A stretch of 64,000 nt of DNA from Thalassorhabdus alkalitolerans (GTDB taxonomy: Bacteria; Bacillota; Bacilli; Bacillales; Marinococcaceae), in the NCBI RefSeq assembly GCF_042656585.1, contig NZ_JBHSPG010000004.1, one strand, 5' to 3'. Below, piece by piece: positions 39,378 to 48,030 of the stretch (positions within the stretch are counted from its first letter, which is position 1; every line of letters begins with the position of its first letter). The position numbers and the translations under genes were made by a program. The notes under the pieces were generated by a model that was not told the origin of the DNA, did not search any database, and was given only the letters and a program-made list of their open reading frames with translations.

Positions 39378-40573
39378 TACATGGCCTCCTCTTTAACTGA
39401 ATCGTCTGATTTGGATTTATTTTGGAAATAATCGGCAAGCTCTCCGCCTGCTCCTTTTATATTGCCCAATCCAAACAGAGTAGTATTGTTTGCTTGTTCC
39501 ATTAATACGTCTGCTATTTCAGTGATTGTTTTATCTTCTAGGTTGATGAGCTCTTTAGCTGGAAGTTCTCCACGTTTGTAGGCATTGACTACAGGCTGAG
39601 TGAAGGATCCAATTAAGGCTAACCGATGAGGAGGCAATTTTGGCAAAACATCTTTGACAAATTGTTCCGTCCGTTCTACCCGGTCATCACGGCAGCTTAG
39701 AATAATAACCGGCTCTTCTGATGGATAATCCGACTCCTCAATGTGCTTCCAAATATTTAATGTCGAGGTTGCATCATTGGCTGCAAACCCATTAATGAAA
39801 TATGACACGTTGTCATGGTTGTCTTTAAAAGGGAGAAAGCGAAGGGCGCCAGGGTCTGGATTGGCATTTAGCATCCCTTTTAAAGCCGTTTCTTTGTCTA
39901 TACCTGCTGCTTCTGCAAACGCAAGTCCGATTGCCACGTTATCAGGAAATACCATGTACGTGAATTTGTTCAGGTAATCCTCTGGTATAGCATCCTTGTC
40001 TGCAATATAGACTTTTGTGTTTCTTTTTTTAGCGAGAACACGAAAATAGGACTCATAAGGCCCCTTATTAATAATTAAGTGTCCATTATGAGGAATTGTG
40101 GCAGTAAAGGCTTCTGCTACATGATCCAGAGTAGGGCCAAGCACATCCATATGATCCTCGAGCACATTCACGATGACACCGTAATTCGCTTGCAGGAATT
40201 CATTTTGAAGTGTGATCTGATAATCAGGATTAACTGCCATACACTCACTTACATACGCGTTAGCATTTAGTTTGGATGCTTCTTGAAGAACCTCTTTTTG
40301 TTCTCTGATATTAGGTCCTTCAGGCTTTCTCTGGATTGGTTTTTCTTCACCATTCCAATAAATTTTCCGGGCGGTTGTCCCGGTTGTTTTTCCTACTGTC
40401 TTATACCCTTCTTCATTAACAATACCTGTAATTAAACGGGTAACAGTCGATTTGCCCCGAACACCATTCACATTCACTCGCAGAGGAATTGAATCTATTG
40501 CTCTTTGGGTTCTTTGCTTTTCGATTACTCCTGCTATGATAACAAGAGCAAACGCCAAGAACATTAAAGTCAT
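39377..40573 (-). CDS. pgsB: Poly-gamma-glutamate synthase PgsB/CapB
   Basis: 398 residues from the ATG at 40573, placed 9 bases after AGGAGG; an extended start at 40594 lies before the SD. One N-terminal membrane helix, then an amide-ligase domain: P-loop VNGVRGKSTVTRLI, TVGKTTGTTARKIYW, SECMAVNPDYQ and NVLEDHMDVLGPTLD, very close to B. subtilis PgsB. It polymerises glutamate through gamma-amide bonds using ATP. A plausible sigma-A promoter lies 92-120 bases upstream, after a terminator that ends the ggt-pgsE unit. Confidence 0.96.
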   Translation of the reverse strand: MTLMFLAFALVIIAGVIEKQRTQRAIDSIPLRVNVNGVRGKSTVTRLITGIVNEEGYKTVGKTTGTTARKIYWNGEEKPIQRKPEGPNIREQKEVLQEASKLNANAYVSECMAVNPDYQITLQNEFLQANYGVIVNVLEDHMDVLGPTLDHVAEAFTATIPHNGHLIINKGPYESYFRVLAKKRNTKVYIADKDAIPEDYLNKFTYMVFPDNVAIGLAFAEAAGIDKETALKGMLNANPDPGALRFLPFKDNHDNVSYFINGFAANDATSTLNIWKHIEESDYPSEEPVIILSCRDDRVERTEQFVKDVLPKLPPHRLALIGSFTQPVVNAYKRGELPAKELINLEDKTITEIADVLMEQANNTTLFGLGNIKGAGGELADYFQNKSKSDDSVKEEAM

Positions 40574-40664
40574 TGTTATGATCCTCCTAGTCACATACTC
40601 TCTATAAGTACTAACCCTATTTTTCCCTTCTCAAAACACCTTTATGTTGAGTAAATCCTTAACA

Positions 40665-40693
40665 ATAATATAACACTCTTTGCGACAAGTAAA
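40665..40693 (-). promoter_or_regulatory. Possible promoter for pgsBCA
   Basis: On the minus strand TTTACT, a 17-base spacer, then TATTAT. Matches are 4/6 and 5/6 to the sigma-A boxes. It sits between the pgsE terminator and pgsB. Confidence 0.35.
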
Positions 40694-40743
40694 TGAACAA
40701 CCTGACCTATATTCAAAGTATTTTATGTAACATTGTAGAAAAA

Positions 40744-40783
40744 AAGTGAAAAAAGACGCCCTTTCTGTGTAAAAGAAAGGGCG
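40744..40783 (-). terminator. Internal terminator between pgsE and pgsB
   Basis: On the minus strand GCCCTTTCT pairs with AGAAAGGGC and is followed by GTCTTTTTT. It suggests ggt-pgsE and pgsBCA are partly separate units. Confidence 0.75.
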
Positions 40784-40817
40784 GCATGGGAAAAATGAAC
40801 ATAATGTTACAATTCCC

Positions 40818-40985
40818 TTAAGGGATATCTATAATATCTTCCTGTTGTTGAAAATCATTATTCCTTATCTGGTCCATTTGGTTTTCTTCTTCGGATGTCA
40901 GGCCTTCATCCTGTCTGAAAGAAAACATAAACGTAACCAGCATGAGTACAAATAGAGAATACCCTAACAATTGCTTCACAATCAT
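40818..40985 (-). CDS. pgsE: Small membrane protein PgsE/CapE
   Basis: 55 residues, exactly the size of B. subtilis PgsE (YwtC). ATG at 40985 with GGAGTG upstream. An N-terminal helix (LLGYSLFVLMLVTFMFSF) is followed by a charged tail with EGLTSEEENQMDQIRNNDF, similar in layout to the LTDQEKQKIDMEMNKIQ tail of PgsE. It is a small accessory subunit that stimulates poly-gamma-glutamate production. It lies between ggt/capD (12 bases) and pgsB. Confidence 0.8.
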   Translation of the reverse strand: MIVKQLLGYSLFVLMLVTFMFSFRQDEGLTSEEENQMDQIRNNDFQQQEDIIDIP

Positions 40986-40997
40986 CACTCCATCATA

Positions 40998-42794
40998 TTA
41001 TTCAACTTCATCTACTATAGCACTTCCAGCACGTCTTGAGTCAGAAATTCCTTGAACTTTGTTTTCAAGGGAGTTTACATAAATGGTTTCCAAGCTGCCA
41101 AATGCTGTTCTTGAAGAAGTAACGGTAGTGAGGTAGCCTATTTCTTCTAAATCTGCCCGAAGTCCAGGGATTTCATGCAGCGGGCTTTCCAAAATCACTC
41201 TATCTTCTTCAGTTTCAGGGTCATATTCTGCAAAGAAACGACTCGCATTTACACTTTCCGCATAGGTCTCATCAAGGTAGGCATGTCTTAGCATAGTCTG
41301 TGCCATCATCGCTGGGATCCGGTTTCCTCCTGGAGAGCCCATCACTATAATTTCTTCACTATTCTCCTCTACCACAATAGTAGGGGAAATAAAACTTCTT
41401 GGGCGTTTTCCTTCTTCAATCACGTTGGGAGATCCCTCAGTGGTATTGAAACCAGAAGTCAGCTGACTGTTCATTAGCATGCCATCCACCATCATACCTG
41501 AACCGAAAAAGTTCCCTAAAGAATGAGTGGTGGAGATGGCCATACCGTCAGCATCCACAACTGATATATGAGTAGTATCTGAAGACTCTGAGGCTTCATC
41601 AATAACACTAGGTCTGACTTCTTCAAAGCGATCACGATTAGGAAGTCTCGTTTCTACCATATAATCAAGGTAATCATTACTTAATAGCCTGTCCTGATGC
41701 ATTGGATTATGATTGGAATTCCAATGTTCATATCCTTCTTCTGGATAGAAGTTAGGATCTCCCATAAATTCCATTCTCTGAAAATCGGCTTCTCGAATAA
41801 TCTCAGACAAGACATGCACATACTCTGAATTAGGTTCATCCTCCATCAGCTCTTCAATGCCAATTCTTTCAGCCATCTCCAAAATATGAATAAAGGTAAT
41901 TCCAGACAATGGGGGTGGTGCTGAATAAAGATCATAATTTTCGAAATTGCCATGAACAGGCTCGCGAGTTTCCACTTCATATCCTTGGAGGTCTGCAGAA
42001 GAAAGGTGGTCTACCTGTTCAGTTATGCTTTGGGCAATCTCTCCTTCATAAAAGTCGTTAAGACCATTATTTTGAAGGGTGCGCATAGTTTCTGCAAGTT
42101 CAGGCTGAATGATGGTTGTTCCCTCTACAGCGGGTGTTCCATTGGGAAACAGCGGTGGAGCCATGTCGGCAGAAATGCGGTAATCGGCCCGTTCAAGCCC
42201 TAAGGCTTGCAAATCATCCATCACATAGCCTTCTTCAGCAAATTGTATAGCAGGATCAATCAGCTCTTCGATCGTAAAATTACCTGAAGCATGGTTATCG
42301 TAAAGTTCCTGCATTCCTCTGGCAAACCCAGGCACAGCAATCATATCTTCAGGGTCCGTGCTGGCAGCAGTTTCACGATAATCATAAAAAACAGGTACAT
42401 TCCCGTCTTCCAAAACAAGAGAAGCGCCCCCGCCTCCCAGGCCGGAGCCCTGATTTTCTGTGACCCCTAAGGTGAATGACATCGCAATAACTGCATCTGC
42501 AGCGTTTCCGCCTTGTTCTAATATAGTACTTCCGACTTCAGCAGCATGGGGATCAGAACTGCTGATGCCATATCCACCCGGGCTTTCGATACTGACTTCC
42601 TGTAATTCTTCTTCCTCTGCATCCATTTCTACTTCATCACTCGTTAGATCATCATTTGCTTCATCTGTTGTTGCAGGTTCGTCATCACTTGCCTGGTCAT
42701 CGTCGTCTCCGCCGGTAAACCCGCCGACGGCATAAATAATGAGACCCAGGACAACCACGCCTGCTAGTATGTTTGTTATTGTTTTCGCTGACAA
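40998..42794 (-). CDS. ggt: Gamma-glutamyltransferase, CapD-like
   Basis: 598 residues from a TTG at 42794, with AAAGGAG upstream at rather wide spacing (about 13 bases). A membrane helix (about residues 8-26) is followed by a strongly acidic linker (GGDDDDQASDDEPATTDE), so the enzyme is tethered outside the cell. The GGT fold is complete: ENQGSGLGGGGASLVLE, the autocleavage site DTTHISVVDADG with nucleophile Thr407 by analogy, and GSPGGNRIPAM. Its place at the head of the pgsEBCA genes argues for a CapD-like role, cutting poly-gamma-glutamate and linking it to peptidoglycan, or for release of polymer. Which one cannot be told from sequence. Confidence 0.92.
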   Translation of the reverse strand: MSAKTITNILAGVVVLGLIIYAVGGFTGGDDDDQASDDEPATTDEANDDLTSDEVEMDAEEEELQEVSIESPGGYGISSSDPHAAEVGSTILEQGGNAADAVIAMSFTLGVTENQGSGLGGGGASLVLEDGNVPVFYDYRETAASTDPEDMIAVPGFARGMQELYDNHASGNFTIEELIDPAIQFAEEGYVMDDLQALGLERADYRISADMAPPLFPNGTPAVEGTTIIQPELAETMRTLQNNGLNDFYEGEIAQSITEQVDHLSSADLQGYEVETREPVHGNFENYDLYSAPPPLSGITFIHILEMAERIGIEELMEDEPNSEYVHVLSEIIREADFQRMEFMGDPNFYPEEGYEHWNSNHNPMHQDRLLSNDYLDYMVETRLPNRDRFEEVRPSVIDEASESSDTTHISVVDADGMAISTTHSLGNFFGSGMMVDGMLMNSQLTSGFNTTEGSPNVIEEGKRPRSFISPTIVVEENSEEIIVMGSPGGNRIPAMMAQTMLRHAYLDETYAESVNASRFFAEYDPETEEDRVILESPLHEIPGLRADLEEIGYLTTVTSSRTAFGSLETIYVNSLENKVQGISDSRRAGSAIVDEVE

Positions 42795-43173
42795 AACGTC
42801 TGTCCGCTCCTTTCGTTAAGCATGAATCTAGTAAAAAAGCTAAACCTCGACAACTGCCTAGCTAATATATTACCAATTTATATAAAGAAATAGCAACAAA
42901 AAATAAGGTCACAGCGCTGCCTGATTTTGAAGGAAAAGCTTTTCGGTTAATTACCAATTATCTCCACAAAAAGCTGTGAGTTAATCGTGTATTATTTGTA
43001 TTATTTCTGTTTTATTGAAGTTAATAGCGAAATATATAGCGTAAGGTATTATTATGTCAGATGATGATGAAAATAACGCACTATATCTTTTTATATCTCT
43101 ATTTATCATCGCAATATGATGTGTTACAATTTGTCTTGTAAAAATTTTTTGATGATAGTAAGGAGGATTTTTT
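42795..43173. other. Divergent promoter region of the poly-glutamate locus
   Basis: About 380 AT-rich bases between ggt and the 43174 gene, with no gene. ATATAGCGT (43036-43044) and ACGCACTATAT (43076-43086) form an imperfect inverted repeat. A TTACAAT near 43124-43130 could be the -10 region for the 43174 gene. Confidence 0.4.
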
Positions 43174-43476
43174 ATGCTTGTAAATGTAAATTCAGAAACA
43201 CGGCAATGGATCAGGAAAAATGGGGGAGCTGTCACATTAAGCCCGTTTCAGCCGTTTGGCCGTTCAAGCCGTTCTTTAATAGATGTAGAATTAAGCTTTG
43301 AAAAGCCGGTTGAAGCGGAAGGATACCACCTAATTGAAGTGAAGGATATTCAAGTGTACGTCCATCCTTCTTTAGAAGTAAAAAAAGCCGCAGCAATTAA
43401 GATTAATGGATATGGGCCATTCCGTCATCTGAGCGTAAGCGGATTCAAGCGTTTTAAAAAGAAGTCCGTGATATAA
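43174..43476 (+). CDS. Small protein, paralogue of the 34784-35077 product
   Basis: 100 residues with AAGGAGG before the ATG. It shares the WIRKNGGAVTLSPFQPFG, VYVHPSLEVKK and INGYGPFRHLSVSGF blocks with the protein at 34784. At the place where I recall a CC or C-Sec pair in the CC/Se-motif family it has two serines (GRSSRS); that comparison is from memory. It is cytoplasmic and basic at the C-terminus (FKRFKKK). It is divergent from the poly-glutamate operon and ends before a strong terminator. Confidence 0.72.
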   Translation: MLVNVNSETRQWIRKNGGAVTLSPFQPFGRSSRSLIDVELSFEKPVEAEGYHLIEVKDIQVYVHPSLEVKKAAAIKINGYGPFRHLSVSGFKRFKKKSVI

Positions 43477-43579
43477 CAAATAAGAAACTGCCGTTCAAAT
43501 AATTAAAGATTCTACAACGGGTTATTTGTTGAGAGACTAAATTAGGCGAAAGGTTTGATTTTCATTGTGTAGTAAAAAT

Positions 43580-43622
43580 TAAAAGGCTGTTTTCGAAAAA
43601 TATTCGAAAACAGCCTTTTTTA
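43580..43622. terminator. Strong hairpin terminator after the 43174 gene
   Basis: AAAAGGCTGTTTTCGAA pairs perfectly with TTCGAAAACAGCCTTTT, with T tracts. It lies about 100 bases after the gene. Confidence 0.85.
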
Positions 43623-43755
43623 TATCCCGGCAGGAAAAGATAAAAAGGACTGAAAGGAGCTAAGGAGTCTACTTTAAAAAAGGTTACATCCTTCATACAT
43701 ATAACAGAAGCCAAATGGAATAATAGGGGAAACACGGGAAAGGACGGTGCGCTAT

Positions 43756-44013
43756 ATGAACATGGCTGATCTGCAAATTCTATTTCCATTTTTACCTTTT
43801 TTTATTTTTGCGGTATCTGTGTACGGTACAGCTAAGCTGAAAAGGTTTTATATTATGCCGCTAGCAGTCTTAATTATATTTCCGATTGTAAGCAATATGT
43901 TGTTTCATACTATAAACCTTCCCTGGGTAATTTTTTACACAGGTTTGTCATTGCTTGCTTCTTTTATTACCTGGTCCCTGCGTTATCGTTTCCAGCAAAA
44001 AGTCAGAACATGA
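43756..44013 (+). CDS. Small membrane protein (DUF2651/YbeF-like)
   Basis: 85 residues from ATG 43756; AAAGGA lies about 12 bases upstream, and GTG 43747 is an alternative. Three hydrophobic helices: LFPFLPFFIFAVSVYG, FYIMPLAVLIIFPIVSNML and VIFYTGLSLLASFITW. This layout resembles the DUF2651 family (B. subtilis YbeF), whose function is unknown. It is convergent with another small membrane protein gene through a short hairpin at 44027-44047. Confidence 0.6.
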   Translation: MNMADLQILFPFLPFFIFAVSVYGTAKLKRFYIMPLAVLIIFPIVSNMLFHTINLPWVIFYTGLSLLASFITWSLRYRFQQKVRT

Positions 44014-44035
44014 GCGAAGCACAAAGACGATTGCC

Positions 44036-44299
44036 TTAGGCAATCGTTAGTTTATGGGATATATAATAGATGCATACGAGTAGAAAAACAGCAGACAGAA
44101 CAGAAAGAATGAGCGGAATATAGTTATTTTCAAGAGTACCTTGTCTTTTGCTCTTCCATAAATATAAGTAAAATAAAATAAAAAACAAAGCAGCTCCCAG
44201 GGAAAAGAAAATTTCAAAATACCGTAAATCTGAAGTGACGAAGACGGAGATAAAAAATAAACCCATTCCAATGATAAATAGAATGTGATAATTTTTCAT
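44036..44299 (-). CDS. Small membrane protein, unknown
   Basis: 87 residues from the ATG at 44299, with AAAGGGTG upstream. Three hydrophobic helices (HILFIIGMGLFFISVFVT, FSLGAALFFILFYLYLW and IPLILSVLSAVFLLVCIYYI). No family is recognised. The stop codon lies in the ACGATTGCCT/AGGCAATCGT hairpin shared with the convergent gene. Confidence 0.6.
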   Translation of the reverse strand: MKNYHILFIIGMGLFFISVFVTSDLRYFEIFFSLGAALFFILFYLYLWKSKRQGTLENNYIPLILSVLSAVFLLVCIYYISHKLTIA

Positions 44300-44526
44300 A
44301 ATTAACACCCTTTTTGATCAACTCACACTTTCAGTTAATCAGGAAACTTTTCTCATGTTTTGAGAAAGGTTTTTTTCTTATTCCCTTTGTCTTAAGATTT
44401 AAACCCACACCTTGTACGATATGTTAAAATGAGAACGAACGTTCTTTGCGAAGTAATAATTATGTTAATCATAAATTGAAGTGAACAGAGATGACGAATA
44501 TAAAGATCTGAAAAAGGAGGAACAGT

Positions 44527-47500
44527 ATGGGGGTATCGTTTTATTTGGGTCGTTCCGGGAGTGGGAAGTCAACAGCTATTTTACAGGAGATTCAGCAAAA
44601 ATTAGCGGAAGAACCAGCCGGGCGGCCAATTATTTATTTAGTACCTGACCAAATGACTTTTCAGTCAGAGTATCAGTTAGTGAAATCTGCAGGAGGAATG
44701 GTTAGAGCACAAGTGTTCAGCTTTTCCCGCCTTGCATGGAGAGTTCTCCAGGAAACAGGGGGGGCAGCAAGGTATCACCTGGAACAAACAGGTATACATA
44801 TGCTGCTCCGCAAGATTGTTGAGCGAGAAAAAGAAAGATTTTCTATTTTTACTAAATCAACAGAAACAAGCGGCTTCATAGAACAGCTGGAGCAGATGGT
44901 GGCTGAATTCAAAAGATATGCGGTGACTCCCGAGGTTCTTGTGGAGAAGAAGAGGGAGCTGGAAGCAAAGGATAATGTGACTCCCCAGGAACAAGTATTG
45001 ATTGATAAGCTGGAAGATGTCAGTGTCATTTTTAAGCGAATGGAAGAAGAGCTGGCCGGCGCCTACGTTGGCACAGAGGATTACTTGCAGCTCTTAACTG
45101 AAAAAATCGAGGATTCTTCGTTTGTAGAAAATACGGAAGTGTATATCGACGGTTTTCACAGTTTTACTCCCCAAGAACTTTCAGTGCTTGATAAGTTAAT
45201 GGCTAAGGCCTCAAAGGTTACGATTGCTCTTACCCTTGATAAACCATATGACATAGAAGCTCCCCATGAGCTTGATTTATTTCATATGACGGCTCAAACC
45301 TATCAAACGTTGCGTCAGCTGTGCAAAGAAACAAGCTGTGAAGTGGAGGATGTGGTTACATTTGAGAGTGGGCAGCGTTTCAGGGAAAGCTGCCTTGCTC
45401 ATTTAGAGAATTCTTATGAGGCCAGACCTCTGTCACCTGCTTCATGCGGGGATGCCGTCCGTATTTTTTCTGCCGTTCACCGCCGGGCGGAAATAGAGGG
45501 AGTAGCGAGGGAAGTTCTTCGCCTTGTCAGGGAAGAAGGATACCGGTATCAGGATATAGCGATATTGCTGAGAAACATAAATGAATATGGAGATCTTCTA
45601 GATACTGTTTTCACAGATTATGAGATTCCTTTATTTATGGATCAGAAACGATCTATGCTCAATCATCCGGTAATTGAGCTTATTCGTTCAAGTCTTGAAG
45701 TGATCCAGGGGAATTGGCGTTATGAAGCGGTCTTCAGGTGTTTCAAAACCGATTTTCTCTTTCCATATGATGCCGGGAAACAAGAGATGAGAGAAGAGGT
45801 AGATGAACTGGAAAATTATGTCCTTGCTTATGGAATACAAGGTAAGCGCTGGCGTGAAAACGAACCGTGGACATACAGCCGATTTCGTACTCTCGCAGAA
45901 GGTGAATTTGTTAAAACGGATAAAGAACAAGAATTTGAAGATCAGATAAATCGTCTGCGAAAAGAGCTGACTGTACCTTTATTAAAGCTGGAACGGAAAA
46001 TAAAAAAGGCAGTGACTATAGAAGAAAAGTGCACAGCACTTTACTTGTTCCTTGAGGAGTTGGAAGTTCCCAAAAAGCTTGAGAAGATGAGAGATGAGGC
46101 GGCTCAGGCAGGGGATCTCGCCTATTCTCGTGAGCATGACCAGGTGTGGGGGGCTGTAATTGACCTTCTCGACCAGATGGTGGAAATGGCAGGAAATGAA
46201 AGGTTATCTTTCAAAATGTTTCAAAGCATGCTCGATTCAGGAGCAGAAAGTATGCGATTTGCACTTGTACCCCCCGCGATGGACCAGGTGATCGTTGCTG
46301 ACATGGAACGCTCTCGTCTTTCTCAAATTAAATGCACATTTATAATGAATGTAAACGATGGGGTCATACCTGCCCGTCCTGATGAAAATGGCCTCATTAA
46401 TGATGAAGAGAGAGGGTGGCTGGAAAGTAAAGGGATGGAGCTTGCTCCAGGAAGTACAAGGCAGCTGCTTGATGAGCAATTTTTAAGTTACCTGGCACAG
46501 GCTACTCCTTCGGAGAAGCTTTATTACTCATACCCTATGGCTGATGAGGAGGGGCGCGCCCTTCAGCCTTCCATGTTAATTAAACGTGTAAAAGAGCTGT
46601 TTCCTGACGTGGAGGAAACTCTGCTTATGAACGACCCTCATGAAGAAGAGGAAGATGAGCAGTTAGCTTTTATCAGCAATCCGGGAAAAACTCTCTCTTA
46701 TTTAACAACCCAAATGCAGGCCTGGAAAAAAGGCTATCCAATGGCTTCGTTTTGGTGGGATATTTACAATTGGTATACAGAAATTCCTCATTGGCGTATG
46801 CGAGCCGGCATTACCTTATCAAGCTTATTTTATCAAAATACAACTCGCATACTTGATAGAAAGACAAGCATGGAATTGTATGGACAAAATATTAAAACAA
46901 GTGTATCGAGAATGGAGCAGCATCAATCTTGCGCTTTTTCACAATTTGTTTCCTACGGACTTTCTCTCAAAGAGAGAGATACGTATCGGCTTGAAGCCCC
47001 TGATGTAGGCCAGCTGTTTCATGCTGCTTTAAAGCAAGTGGCAGAACATCTTCGTTTGAGAAATAAAGACTGGGCTGCTCTTTCAAAGGAAGAGAGTCGT
47101 AATCTTGCCAAGGAAGTTGTCAATGAGCTTGCTCCAAAAATTCAGCGGGAAATTCTTTTAAGCTCTAACCGTCATTATTATTTAAAGGAAAAGCTTGAAG
47201 AAGTGGTTTCAAGAGCTTCCATTGTTCTTAGTGAACAGTCAAAGATCTCTGGTTTTTCTCCTGTTGGCCTGGAAGTGGGGTTTGGTCCAGGGGAAGAGCT
47301 TCCGCCTCTTCGATTTTCACTTGATAATGGAGCAAAGATGGAAGTTGTCGGACGTATTGACCGAGTGGACAAAACAAGTGGAGAAGATGGCCTGCTTCTT
47401 CGTATCATTGATTATAAATCGAGCCAGAAAGATATCAGCCTGACTGATGTATACTTTGGCCTGGCTCTGCAAATGTTGATTTACCTTGATGTGGTCATCT

Positions 47501-48030
47501 CATTTTCAGAAGAGTGGCTTGGTAAAAAAGCTGATCCGGCTGGTGTTTTGTACTTCCACGTTCATAATCCTATCGTTCAGGCAACGCAGACAATGAGCAT
47601 GGAAGAAATTGAACGGGAACTCTTTAAGAAGTTTAAGATGAAAGGCCTCTTAACAGCTGATGAACATGCCATCAGAGAAATGGATCAGACTCTCGAAAGC
47701 GGACATTCACAAATCATACCGGTAGGCTTGAAGAAAAGTGGAGGATTTTATTCTAACTCTTCCGTTATAGATCCAGATGATTATGAGTATTTGAGAACGT
47801 TTCTCCGTAAACAGGTAAAGGAAATTGGTGAGTCGATTACCAGTGGGCACGTAGAGATAAACCCTTTTAAAGTAAAGCAAAACACCTCCTGTACATTTTG
47901 TTCATATAAATCAGTCTGCCAATTTGATCCTGCTATGGAGACAAATGACTTTAGGCCCCTTGCCCAGTATAAAGAAGATAAACTCCTTGAAATGATTCGG
48001 AAGAAAGGCGGTGACAATGATGAAAGTTAG
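44527..48030 (+). CDS. addB: ATP-dependent helicase/nuclease subunit B (AddB)
   Basis: 1167 residues, standard for AddB, with AAAAAGGAGG before the ATG. It has the N-terminal Walker A GRSGSGKST, although in AddB the helicase motor is mostly degenerate and the subunit recognises Chi. The C-terminal RecB-like nuclease has LLRIIDYKSSQKD. The four iron-sulfur Cys are visible: one in EQHQSCAFSQF and three in NTSCTFCSYKSVC. With AddA it resects double-strand breaks for RecA. It overlaps addA, so translation is coupled. Confidence 0.97.
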   Translation: MGVSFYLGRSGSGKSTAILQEIQQKLAEEPAGRPIIYLVPDQMTFQSEYQLVKSAGGMVRAQVFSFSRLAWRVLQETGGAARYHLEQTGIHMLLRKIVEREKERFSIFTKSTETSGFIEQLEQMVAEFKRYAVTPEVLVEKKRELEAKDNVTPQEQVLIDKLEDVSVIFKRMEEELAGAYVGTEDYLQLLTEKIEDSSFVENTEVYIDGFHSFTPQELSVLDKLMAKASKVTIALTLDKPYDIEAPHELDLFHMTAQTYQTLRQLCKETSCEVEDVVTFESGQRFRESCLAHLENSYEARPLSPASCGDAVRIFSAVHRRAEIEGVAREVLRLVREEGYRYQDIAILLRNINEYGDLLDTVFTDYEIPLFMDQKRSMLNHPVIELIRSSLEVIQGNWRYEAVFRCFKTDFLFPYDAGKQEMREEVDELENYVLAYGIQGKRWRENEPWTYSRFRTLAEGEFVKTDKEQEFEDQINRLRKELTVPLLKLERKIKKAVTIEEKCTALYLFLEELEVPKKLEKMRDEAAQAGDLAYSREHDQVWGAVIDLLDQMVEMAGNERLSFKMFQSMLDSGAESMRFALVPPAMDQVIVADMERSRLSQIKCTFIMNVNDGVIPARPDENGLINDEERGWLESKGMELAPGSTRQLLDEQFLSYLAQATPSEKLYYSYPMADEEGRALQPSMLIKRVKELFPDVEETLLMNDPHEEEEDEQLAFISNPGKTLSYLTTQMQAWKKGYPMASFWWDIYNWYTEIPHWRMRAGITLSSLFYQNTTRILDRKTSMELYGQNIKTSVSRMEQHQSCAFSQFVSYGLSLKERDTYRLEAPDVGQLFHAALKQVAEHLRLRNKDWAALSKEESRNLAKEVVNELAPKIQREILLSSNRHYYLKEKLEEVVSRASIVLSEQSKISGFSPVGLEVGFGPGEELPPLRFSLDNGAKMEVVGRIDRVDKTSGEDGLLLRIIDYKSSQKDISLTDVYFGLALQMLIYLDVVISFSEEWLGKKADPAGVLYFHVHNPIVQATQTMSMEEIERELFKKFKMKGLLTADEHAIREMDQTLESGHSQIIPVGLKKSGGFYSNSSVIDPDDYEYLRTFLRKQVKEIGESITSGHVEINPFKVKQNTSCTFCSYKSVCQFDPAMETNDFRPLAQYKEDKLLEMIRKKGGDNDES

